Assembly (NCBI GenBank): GCA_958295665.1
Contig: OY282560.1
Location: 270,669,315-270,733,314 of the forward strand
Reading direction: 5' to 3'
Origin: Tipula vernalis
Lineage: Eukaryota > Arthropoda > Insecta > Diptera > Tipulidae
Length of the DNA: 64,000 nucleotides
Shown: in pieces, positions 54,161 through 64,000 of the stretch
Position numbering within the stretch: position 1 is the first letter of the stretch
Layout: every line of letters begins with the position of its first letter
Program-made: the position numbers and the translations under genes
Notes under the pieces: model-generated
Databases searched by the model: none
The model's input: the letters and a program-made list of their open reading frames with translations, nothing else
What the model was told of the DNA's origin: nothing

Positions 54161-54935
54161 TAGGACTATGTACAATTTGTTTGATTTTTAGTGGTATTTG
54201 TATGTATACTAGTATAATAAATAATTCTTTCATCTAAAATGCAAGCCAAAGCTATATTGCTAAAATGATTTGTAGACTCACTTATTGTAAGTAATATTTT
54301 TATATGAAGAACACCAACCAAGACGAATAAATTATCAAAATTATATTAAGGGAATGAAATCTTATTAAAGATTAAGGAGATTTACCTTATTAACCAAAAT
54401 TTTACCATATTGATAAATTCATTTGAATGTAAATGTACGAGTATTACATATATGTATGTAAGCAAAAAAAAAAAAAAAAAAATACCTACATACTTAGATA
54501 GATAATATCTCAAATATGTACGGCGAACCCCTATATTACGTTAAGACCGCTATGTGCGATCAAATCTCAATAACTTGGGTTTTTCCAATTAAATAATTAA
54601 TAACTTTGTTACATTTATGAATTTAGACTTTCTTAGATTTAGAACGAATTATGCAATATGCATGAAATGTTGGTTTCAATTTAAGACAATTTCACTAAAC
54701 GATGGGATCTTTTGACCAAATTTGTTTTGTAAATTGGAGGCCATCTTTATACATTCAAACAACGATCATAAAATAATTTTGTACAAATTATAACAAAAGA
54801 ATTTCTTTTATTACATTTTCAGTGATAGGCATGCAATTAATAATTATTTATACGAATTTTGATTGCCTAAATTAAGGCTAAGAATCATGCTTAAGAGAAA
54901 ATCATCCAACAGTCGGAATCGCTATCGAATTGTAG
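54130..54935 (-). repeat. Right arm of the large inverted repeat
   Basis: Inverse of 39550-41510 without insertions A and B. Contains the inverse landmarks TACAATTTGTTTGATTTTTA (54170), TCTCAAATATGTACGGCGAA (54509), AAGACCGCTATGTGCGATC (54543) and TTTCACTAAACGATGGGATC (54689). An A-run at 54463-54482 is the counterpart of the T-run near 41205. Confidence 0.85.
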
Positions 54936-57298
54936 GTTATTCAACCACATAAACTCGATTGGACATAATACAATTTTTCAGAGTTTAATAGGCATATTGA
55001 TTTTACCAAACTACATATAAACTAGAGGGAGCGATTATTAGAATATAGGCTTGAATAAATAATCGAGTTCCTAATATGTAATTACATGTTACATCGTGCT
55101 TTATATAAAAACAAATAAAATTTTATAATTAAAATTTTATAATTTTATAATTTACAGTTAAGTAATTATAAATAGAATAATTAAAACAAACAATATTTTA
55201 TTTATATACATACTCGTTTAAAGTTTATTACGAGTACTAAAATTGCATCATTCAGTTAAGTAGAAGTGTGACACGTGAGTTTGCTTAACCTATTAGATTC
55301 ATAAATCACGATCGAACATAAAATACATATCATGCAAATGGTAATTGAATTTTAATTTTTTTCTATTTATTGTAAATAAATATTATCGAACAAATAAGTA
55401 ATGGAAGTAAGCACAAAATTACATTTGGTTGCACCATTTGCTGCATAACGATATATTTACATGTGTTTGTGTGCCAACAAAAAAAAAATCGTTATTACAG
55501 CCATTGGGTCGACAATTTAGTTTTCGGTCTAAATCGATTAGACAAAGAAAACTAATTTTACTTTTTTATTGCGGTAAATGAACAGTAGTACAGTATAACA
55601 GTGAAACACAAAAATTTTCGTTTAAAATCCTTCATTTCATAAAGATATTTAAAATTAATTTTATTTTCGATGCCAAGACCTTACAAACAAATGCACTTGA
55701 AATTGATTTTCTAAATAATTTTGAAAAGTTTCCAATTCAATGTTAAATTTACTTTCGTCTGTGCACGTGTAGGTGACTGGTGATGCAATGAAAATTCGGA
55801 AGCTTGTATAACCAACCAAAAATATTTATGAATGTAATCGATTTTAATAACATCTAGAAAAATTTGAAAACTCACCGATTTTTTTTCGTATCTACCTACT
55901 TAATTATGAAACATTCCCGTTATACACTTGTCTATAGTAAATTTATTTCTCGAAAACAATAGTACACACTAAATTTCGTAACTAAACAACTTTAATTCGA
56001 TTAGAACTTTTATTTTTATTTACATACATTAATTAAAAGTCCCAACTAAAAATCACTATTATAAATTATAAATGTTTATCCATTCTGTATTACTTGTTCA
56101 CTATAATTATTTCGATTTATAATATAAATTATTTTTGAAAACTGTAAAATATTCAATTCACAGACGAACCAAATTTCACTAAACAACCAACTAGCAACAA
56201 CTTCGAATAAAAAACCAAATTTTGTATTCGTAAAAAATTAGCAACTCAAAATAGTAAAAAAAAAAAAACGTTTGATGTAATTTGGCAAATGATCAGTTTA
56301 AATTAATTCGGTGTAAATTTGTATTGAGTTGTAAAAATTTTATTGAACAAACTTAATTAAATTTTTTATTTTCATTTATTGGCGCTAGGTAGCATAAATG
56401 TTTGACTGTAGCGATCAACAAAATATACCCAACATATAAGCAACAATTTGACTTAAAAGTAATCCGTTAATATTATCTTAAGAACGTAATTCGTGACACT
56501 TAAAATTATTATGAAACAAAAATTGGAACTTATTCAACGGAAGTTTTTAATTAGCTACAGATTTAATTGCTACTTGGAAAATGTGACAGCGAAATTTTAT
56601 CAGAAGTATATTTTGATTTATACTCATATAGATGAGTCATTTTGTTGCTCTTTACATGCCAAAACGTTTTTTAAACTGGGATTGGTTTAAAATTTAAAAA
56701 ATTCTAAGAAAGCCGAAAGAGCCAAAACAATTCTTAAACCTAATTGTTCAAACTGCTTCCTCAAAAAAACTATTTATTACCAATGTATAGTTGCGAAATT
56801 GTATCGAGCTCAACTAGATCACTCGTATTGTAACAATAACATGTTAATTAATTGGTTAGAATACCCTGAGTAGATTTATTTTGGTTCAACTTGAAAATTT
56901 TTTAACTTTCTTCCAAAAAAAAACAAAGGGAAAGGAGAACATTCAAAAAATCGTCTATGCAGCAGGCACCAATTGATCTTTGCGGTATGTATGAATTTTA
57001 ATTTTTTAATTTAAATTTCTATTCAAGTTATTCGAAATAAATACTTTATTAAGTTTTAATTTTTTATATTCCTTTAATTTTATTTCAATTTCAATTTCAA
57101 CAATTTTTATCTGCGTAATTTATTTCTTGTCGTTCTGATCGATCGTTTTATTTGTAATGTCTCCCTTTATTTGACACCAGCTGTTTATATTCGTCTACAA
57201 TATTTTTTTTATGGTTGACAATAATACAATCTACCTTAATTGTGGTATAATAAATTACATTTCTGATTATAATTGTGCTGACTAAAAATTACAGTAAG
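54936..57298. other. AT-rich, no gene
   Basis: No coding frame supported. The frame at 56493-56690 (MTLKIIMKQKLELIQRKFLI) matches nothing I know and is probably chance. Nothing else noted. Confidence 0.35.
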
Positions 57299-57579
57299 TA
57301 CAGGTAACCCTCCTATAACAAGGTCTAATAACGCGGTTTCGATATATTATCACGGAACGAAAATTGTTACATCCCTCCTATTAAACGACATTTTTATAAG
57401 ACGGTTTCCGTATAGCACGATTTAATGATTTTGAGTGGCCCTCGTATACCTACACGGATTTCTAAAATTTCTTATTTTGAAGAAATAAATGGGTTATTCC
57501 CATTATTTATATAAAGAATACAAAATAATAAAATTCATTCTCTCCCTCTCTCTCTCTCTCTCTCTCTTTCCGTTATTAA

Positions 57580-57998
57580 GGCCCGTTGTACATTTTAGCT
57601 AAGCTAAGCGAGAAACGTAGATTATATTAGCATAATTTAGACCGCTTAGCTCACTCCGTTGCACATTTCAGCTAGTTACATCGCTCACACATACATTGAT
57701 TTTTTTGCATAATTCATTTATTATGATTTATGCCACGATACCTAATATAACTAAGTAAGCCTACGAGTTAATAATAAAATATACAAAAACAACAGTGTAT
57801 ATGTGGGCGATGTTAGCTGGCATAGGAAGGCGAAGACAACTCGAGCTAAGATAGTTTGCATCGCTCTAAACAAAAAACATAGCTCGCATAGTTTAGCTCA
57901 AGTGTGCAACATTCCATTAAATATCTTTATTTACAACCGAAAGCTACGCACATAGCCCATATCGCGTAGCTTAGCTTAGCTGAAATGTGCAGCGGGCC
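57580..57998. mobile_element. 419-bp Harbinger-type MITE, TAA duplication
   Basis: GGCCCGTTGTACATTTTAGC (57580) and its inverse ending GGGCC at 57998 match over about 30 bp with a few transitions. TAA flanks both sides (57577-57579; 57999-58001). A 3-bp TWA duplication and G-rich ends point to PIF/Harbinger. A (CT)n run stands just left at 57541-57568. It is nested inside the pogo-type element. Confidence 0.85.
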
Positions 57999-58231
57999 TA
58001 ACAGTCGTATACATTTTGTTTAGTCAGTTTCAGTTTACTTTTTCTTGCTCATAGATGTGTGTATGAATATTGTTTTATTAAAAAGTGCGCTCAACATTAG
58101 TGAATAATTTTTGAATTCATAGTTATTAATTAGGTACGTTAGTTAGTTATTTAAAAAAGGTACGTCATATTTGAAGAACGCCTAAATTTATAAAGTTTAT
58201 CGTAAAACTAATTGTTGATCCTTAGATTAAA

Positions 58232-59690
58232 ATGTCTGATGAAATAAGGAAAAAACAATTTAAAAGAAAATGTATTTCGCTTGAAGACAAAATCCATATT
58301 TTAAACAGATTAAACGAAGGAGAAAGCTCATCATCCATTGGAAAATCATTAAATTTAAATGAAGCTACGATTAGAACAATAAAAAACAAATGAGGAAAAT
58401 ATTTAAAAAAATGTTGCAGAGGGATGTCCGTTAGGTGCGAGGGTGGCTAGTGTCAGAGATGTTTTAATGGCAGAAATCGAACATGCTCAAAAAATTCTTT
58501 TAGTGAAGATACCATTAAACAGAAAGCCCTTAAAATCTACAAACATTTGGAGGATATCAAAAATCAATCATTTTATGCATGTAAAGGTTGGTTCGAAAAA
58601 CTCAAAAAACGGTTTTCATTGCTCAATATTATACTCCTAGGAGAGCAAGTTTCAGCAGATGAAGAGGCTGCCCATAAATTTACCACAGAACTGGCTTATA
58701 TTATAAAAAAGGTGAATATACCGCTGACCAAATTTTTAATGCTGATGAGACAGCATTGTATTGGAAAAAACTGCCATCTCGAACATACATTTCAAAAAAT
58801 GAAAAAAGAATACTGGGGTGTAAAGTTTGTAAGGATCGAATCACCCTTCATATGTATAGTAACCTTTCTGGCAGATTAATGGTGAAACCTATGCTAATAA
58901 ATCATTCATCAAATCGTCGAGCTATGAAAAATATGGATAAGGTACAGTTATCTGTATTCTGGCGAGCAAACAGAAAAGCTTGGATGACCAAAATATTGTT
59001 TCAAGACTGATTTCTTAATTGTTTTATCCCAGCCGTAGAAATCTATATGAAGGAGTTTCAAACATTATTGCTGGTAGATAATGCAACAAGTCACAGTATC
59101 GAATTGAATCATCTAAACGTGAAAATAGTTTTACCTACATTCGGCAATCATTTCAGTTAATTTCCGATAGAATTGAAAACGATAAAAAAAACATGAAATC
59201 AAATATGGAAACGTTTTCTATATTAGATTGTGTTAAAACTATATATTCGGCTTGTAAAGAAATTAAACCATCAACACTTAACGCGTGTTGGAGGTCTCTA
59301 TTACCCCAAATGGTACATAGAGAAAATTCCGTCCCACCTGCAGGTAGAGCATAGTCGAATACTGAACGTTGCTTCACGTTTAGGAGGTGAAGGGTTTGTA
59401 GATATGACCGTTCAAGACATAGAAGAATTATTTCAAGAACAGAATTTAAATGAAGAGGAACTAATAGAAGTTATACAAATTTCCACCTTAAATGAGCCCT
59501 TCAATGATAATTTTATTCAATTGAAAACGACGAGGTGCGTGGCGGAAAATTTAAACGGGGACTGGAAAACCGCTTAGCTCCTTATCGCGAAATTTTGAAA
59601 GAACGACAAAGTAATTCCACTTTGATGTCTATAGATAGTTTAGTAGGACAATCTAATAATGATGGTGAACCTAGGTGAAGAAGATTTTCC
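58232..59690 (+). pseudogene. pogo/Tigger transposase, frameshifted and deleted
   Basis: ATG at 58232 opens MSDEIRKKQFKRKCISLEDK and the helix-turn-helix SSSIGKSLNLNEATIRTIKN, with a TGA near 58391. The second CENP-B-like DNA-binding part reads ALKIYKHLEDIKNQSFYACK, GWFEKLKKRFSLLN (about 58530-58620). The catalytic core shows QIFNADETALYWKKLPSRTY-like sequence split between frames near 58735-58780 (first Asp), then VKPMLINHSSNRRAMK and LLLVDNATSHSIEL (second Asp, about 59067). Directly afterwards the block normally carrying the third acidic residue is missing and the C-terminal tail (TFSILDCVKTIYSACKEIKP; LNACWRSLLPQ) follows. The end 59360-59690 is in other frames. Confidence 0.8.
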
Positions 59691-59699
59691 ACCAATTCA

Positions 59700-60760
59700 A
59701 AAGAAAAAAGTTGGGGGAGCCCGGCTTTTAGACGACTGTTGTGAATCATTCACAACATGTTATACAAATTGTGAACCATGCGCACATACCATATGATTAA
59801 CATGACATTTAGGCGCTAAGAAAAACTCCATATGAAAATACTAATTGTATAATTCACATAATTGTAGGAGTTAGAAAAAACATCGTATGAAGAAATTAGG
59901 TGATTGAACTTAAGAAAAATGCGATAAGATATAGAACAACAAATTTATCAAGAAACACAAAATGCTTAGTGGTAATAAAAAATAGTTTAACACAACAGTA
60001 TATCAAATAACTTTAAACAATTAAAATTTATAAATTTATGAAAAGTGCAAACTTCTCAAATTGTAATAAGCGTGCTGCAATGGGAGTAAATGACTTTTGT
60101 AGTATTACAACAAAAGTTATATGTAGCAATATTGTTGTTTATGTAAAACATTACACACTTTTTTAGTATATAAGAACATAGAACTTTAACCAAATTATGA
60201 ATTGTATTTTCTAAGCTCGTCAAGCAAACACTGAATAATTGCATCTTCGAACTTATCAAGTAAACTCTAAAATAATTGTAATTGTAGTCCTCAACTTGTA
60301 AGCATAAATAATAAAGAAAAGAATAATAAACTCAAATCAGAAAAAGTAAAATCCAGCGTTTCCACAAAATAAATCCAGGGAATAATCCAGCAACAAGATC
60401 CAGTCGAATTGAAAGTATTCCAGCCACTAACCATTACGCCCAGGCCTTGATTCAAAACCGACAAAAGAACATATAAGTGCTACGCACAAGTTTTGTTTGT
60501 TGGTTATTGTCCAAGGTATCCGATTAGCACTACTAATACCGTGCCTAAGTGGCATTTCTTAATTTATAACGAAAAACTTGTATAATTCCGGTAATAGCCC
60601 CCATCAGTGGCAAGCTCGGAATTATCGAATCAATTTCGTTTCTCAACAAATTAAACAGCTAGTTTAAATAGAAAGTAGGGCGATAGCAATTAAGTGAACT
60701 AGAATTAGATTTAACAAAGTATAAATATATAACGATATTTTATTTGTTATATAACACGAC
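59700..60760. other. Possible insertion inside the pogo-type element
   Basis: About 1 kb of more even composition after the transposase. It starts near TGTTGTGAATCATTCACAAC (59739), which has an LTR-like TGTTG start and a small palindrome GTGAATCATTCAC. It has AATAATAAA near 60309 but no coding frame. CAACA occurs at 60389 and 60645 but neither end gives a duplication. Could be a solo LTR or ordinary interior. Confidence 0.3.
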
Positions 60761-61334
60761 AGTGATGATAAGCAGTGAAAAAAATTTAAATCGTAAAAAG
60801 TCATTGGTAATGGTTGAATTTGACTTTTTTACTGAAATTTTAAATTTTTATTTACGTAGTATATTTACTCCATAACCTTTTTCTAATCAAGTTCGAATAA
60901 AGTTTAATTATGTTTAAATTTATTTATTAAAATGAAATTAATGCTTTTGTATTATCTTACGAAATAATGGTGATTTCATTATAACCTATAACACATTCCG
61001 CTGATCTATATTGCTTCAAAGGTAAAGTATTACAAACCATGGCTACTAGGTATAACACTCTTAGAACACGGTTTTAATATAATACGGAACACATTCACCG
61101 CGGTTCTACTACTTCAAAGTTTCGCTTAGCACACCCTCGATATAACACGGTATTCTTTGAACACGGATTCAGTATAACACGGAACAGAATCGCCTGAGTT
61201 GTATTACTTGTAAGTTAACGAATAAATCGTATTATAGGAGGGTTACCTGTAAATTAACAAAATGTTGTCAACAAAAAAATGTCTAAAATATATAAATTTA
61301 ATTGACAAATTATTACGTTAAATGGTAAGTTTGT

Positions 61335-61763
61335 ACATATCGCTACCTTGGAAGAATACCGGCACAACTCCAAAAATTGACTTTTTTACATAAAACAGTC
61401 GTATTATCGTCATATTTGTATGTTCTAGAACGGCGCAACTGAACTACACACGTAAAACCAGTAGGCGGCAGTTATGTCGCTATTGCAAATTTGCAACTCT
61501 TTCTATTCATTGCATCAAAACTGTCATAAGTTCAGTTGTATCCAATCCTTTAAGCAGTGCACATACAATTTTTTGTTCTGCAAGACCAACTCTATTAAAG
61601 TCGGCTAAAAGTACTTGCATTACAAAGGAAAAAGCAATTGTCGCTCCGACTTTCCTGGGGGTCTCATAATAGAACTTCAATTTAATTAAAATTTTCAAAT
61701 ACGATTTTCTTGTGATTTGTATTTTTTGAGATGTGCCGGTATTTTTCCAAGGTAGCGATATGT
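61335..61763. mobile_element. 429-bp MITE with ~35-bp inverted ends
   Basis: ACATATCGCTACCTTGGAAG (61335) with AATACCGGCACA matches the inverse of about 61727-61763 with one or two differences. A minus-strand frame of 63 residues inside (61507-61698) is unassigned and probably not a gene. No target duplication is clear; superfamily not assigned. Confidence 0.85.
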
Positions 61764-61969
61764 TGTATTATTTATTCTAAATTTAATTCATTACAGAAGC
61801 GAGATTTGCGGTAAAAAGATAAAAATATAATAAAATTCAAGGTTGTTGACCTTGAACTTAAAATTGGCAACAATACATAAATATCAATGGTAATAAACAA
61901 AGTAGGTAATACAATTTTAAGAGATTTTAAGTTACATTGATTTTAATTAAATATTTTAAATTTTAGGAC

Positions 61970-64000
61970 AATCATTATTTAGCTGCAAACGGCCGTTTGT
62001 ATGTATGAATGGACACAACCCGTACTAATCCATCATCACCGGGAAATACTTGACGAATTATTCTAAGGGCCCCCGTCTTGACGGAGTTAAGTTGTCGTCT
62101 TTAAAATTACAATATCGTCCACTTTTAGGTTGTATTTGCTGAGCTGCCACTTGTTTCGTCTTTGCAATGATACCAGATAATCTTTATGCCATGTCTCCCA
62201 TAGATCTTGCTTTATTTTCTCGATTAGTCTCCATCGAGAAAACAACGAAATTTTGCCACTCACCTCAGGTTCTAGAATAGCTATGATTGACCATCCTTTA
62301 TTGGATATATTGGACGAGAGTTTAGTATTCCTTCTATTTGTTCCAATAAATCCGCTTCAAATGAAGCTTCATTGACTGTACAGTCGTTTCCCAGAGATCA
62401 CCGAGGTTTGGAGCTGCTGGTGGATTCATGTGCCCTACAAAATTTGAAATATCGTTAGTATTATTAATGAGAAATTCGAGCCATTCTTTTAGTTGTTTCG
62501 TAGCGCCAACAAAATTGCTACCATTATCGCTAACTATTTCAGAGCACAGCCCTCGACTTGAAGTAAAGCGTGTTAACGCCACAAGAAAGACCTTTTAGTT
62601 ATGTCGCCAACTAATTCAATCTGTACGGCCTTTGTACACAGACACACGAATATTGCGACGTCCGTTGACCTCTACGATTATGCTAGTCGACCCCAACTCT
62701 GGAAATTGGAAACGCCATAGTCACTCCTGGCTTCAGGTAAGGATCCCATCAATTGCGTAGACCCCAGTTTGACCGAACATGACGCCATTGGTTTCGTGGC
62801 GTGATTTCCAATATCTCCGATACCCTTATCGCGACGATGTATTCCACCTGCGAGGAGGTGACGATGACCACGCAAGCACAATGGTCGAATCGCACCATGC
62901 TGTACATTTTATGTTGTATTCGCAAAACGACTTCTTGACCATGCTATATACTTTAACTAAAAGTTGCGCAGCACACAATTCCAGTCGTGGTAAACAAACT
63001 TGTTTGATTGGTGCAACTTTTGTTTTTGCTGCAATAATATTGTTATTCTGCAACATATAACCGCACCATAAGCTAATTCCGAAGCTTCTACAAATTCAAG
63101 TAGTTCGATTATTTCGGGTTTATTTGTCACCAACCATCTTGGAATTTGAATTTCCGCTACAAATGGTAGGTTTTCTTTCATGATGATCCATTTAGATATT
63201 TTCTCTGGTGGCAGATGATCTTCCCATCCGAGTTCTAATAACCATTATTAATATTAATATTCTAATAACCATAGACCTTGAAAAAATATTTTAATTAAAA
63301 TTGTTACGGGAGCAAGCCAACCAAGTGGTGGTGTTTTCAAGTAAAATATTGAAGAAAATCACGTCTTCACGATTCCAATCTAATCCAAGCGCGATTACAT
63401 GAAAGTCACGATCTAGATTAAGGCTTTTAAGTTCTCGGTCTTAACCCAACCAAATATACATGATGATCTTTCCTGGTACATGAAAGTTTGTCATTCCAGA
63501 TGCTATGCCAACACTTGATTAGCCTAAGCCAGTTAGTGGCAATCTCGTTTTTTCCTTTGGCAAGCGTAGTCGTCTTAAGCTTGATTCAGTGATAATGGAT
63601 ATTTGCGATCCTGAATCCAAAAGACATCTGCATACTTCTTGATCGCCTAACCCATTAGTGACAATAACCAACACTGTTGATAGTAAAGTGGTTTGTTAAG
63701 AAATTTGGAAATTATCTACTTTTGCCTCGGTATTGATTTTCTCAGCTTTGTATGGTATGATACAGCAATTCACATGTTATGTTCAGTTGAACCTTCAGTC
63801 TGGCATTTTGATCTTAGATCGTCCAAGTGTAAGAGCTCATGATGTTGTGCCCGACAATTTGTACATTTTCGCTGAACCTAGCATTTAAAGGCGGGATGGT
63901 TTCGACTCATGCAATTGGAACAACGATATTGGTTTTTCCCTAATTTCCTACGCTCATGGATGTTCATTTTTTTTAATGCTATGAAATCAGCTAGCAAATG
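61970..64000 (-). pseudogene. BEL/Pao retrotransposon relic (gag end, RNase H, integrase), runs off the right edge
   Basis: Minus strand, reading from the right edge. The gag C-terminus has paired knuckles CSNCMSRNHPAFKC and CTNCRAQHHELLH (about 63945-63830), as in BEL gag. Protease and RT pieces are poor. At 63181-62960 comes LPFVAEIQIPRWLVTN with ELLEFVEASELAYGAVI (RNase H start), then NIIAAKTKVAPIKQVCLPRL, ELCAAQLLVKVY and AWCDSTIVLAWSSSPPRRW (about 62930-62840). Integrase follows: FTSSRGLCSEIVSDNGSNFV (about 62575-62515, Asp of the core) and GDLWETTVQSMKLHLKRIYW (about 62400-62340, Glu). The C-terminal RWRLIEKIKQDLWETWHKDY at about 62235-62180 ends near 62060. BEL hallmarks are clear, but many stops, frame changes and a deleted RT make it dead. 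The 3' LTR was not recognised. Confidence 0.82.

Larger units (their letters stand above)
57301..61249 (+). mobile_element. pogo/Tigger-type transposon, about 3.95 kb
   Basis: CAGGTAACCCTCCTATAA at 57301 and its inverse TTATAGGAGGGTTACCTG ending 61249, each flanked by TA (57299-57300; 61250-61251). CAG-starting ends plus TA duplication and a CENP-B-like transposase define pogo/Tigger. Both end regions are built of degenerate motifs around TATAACACGG (57.33-57.43 kb and 61.05-61.19 kb). A MITE at 57580 and possibly another insertion near 59.7-60.7 kb enlarge it. Confidence 0.9.

Noticed and set aside
56493..56690. 65-residue frame MTLKIIMKQKL...
   Set aside because: No domain, biased AT-driven composition and no repeat or homolog context.
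59739..60400. Solo LTR beginning TGTTGTGAATCATTC
   Set aside because: The start looks LTR-like but neither CAACA end gives a target duplication, and no polyprotein remnant is near. Kept only as a possible insertion.

Overview
This window is eukaryotic and almost certainly from an arthropod, most likely an insect. It is strongly AT-rich, intron and splice signals are GT-AG, and nearly every recognisable coding piece belongs to a metazoan transposable element. I found no intact host gene. The genus cannot be fixed from the sequence; short motifs of the ACATACATATGTATGTA and CGAGTA type would fit Diptera, but this is only an impression. There are no tRNA, rRNA or CRISPR genes I can support.

Layout. 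1-1.7 kb: the 3' end of a non-LTR retrotransposon (RNase H and terminal zinc knuckle) that abuts a truncated gypsy LTR. 1.7-7.5 kb: a decayed Ty3/gypsy element (gypsy-1) with stops in gag and pol and a deleted protease active site. 7.5-12.6 kb: a second, different gypsy element (gypsy-2) in the same orientation, with internal deletions in RT and integrase. 13.8-15.4 kb: a spliced, transposon-like gene of the kind annotated DUF7869. 15.4-19.7 kb: a foldback-type element with long, internally repeated inverted repeats, a dimeric 41-bp minisatellite and a MULE/NOF-like protein gene. 20.64-21.90 kb: an intact-looking Tc1-like element. 24.4-27.3 kb: a Jockey-like RT relic split by a DD35E Tc1/mariner element that itself holds a MITE. 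27.6-30.2 kb: another RNase H-bearing non-LTR relic. 30-39 kb: mostly non-coding, with a TTAA-flanked piggyBac-type element, a mariner fragment, box-B-like motifs and a possible THAP first exon.

39.55-54.93 kb: diverged inverted arms enclose about 12.6 kb. Inside are a CR1-like relic, a TNP-like transposase with a neighbouring spliced DUF4806-type gene, a Tc1-like element with a clean spliceosomal intron, a MITE and a Harbinger relic with a Myb-like partner. One arm carries two foldback insertions that the other lacks. 57.30-61.25 kb: a pogo/Tigger element with a nested Harbinger-type MITE. 61.3-61.8 kb: another MITE. 61.97 kb to the right edge: a BEL/Pao relic on the minus strand.

The elements form a nested graveyard rather than a pathway. 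The only element that looks young is the Tc1-like copy at 20.64 kb (open frame, matching 26-bp termini, TA duplication). The most unusual structures are the 39.55/54.93 kb inverted arms with their TNP plus DUF4806 gene pair, the foldback element with a cysteine-peptidase-like segment, and the intron-containing Tc1 transposase.
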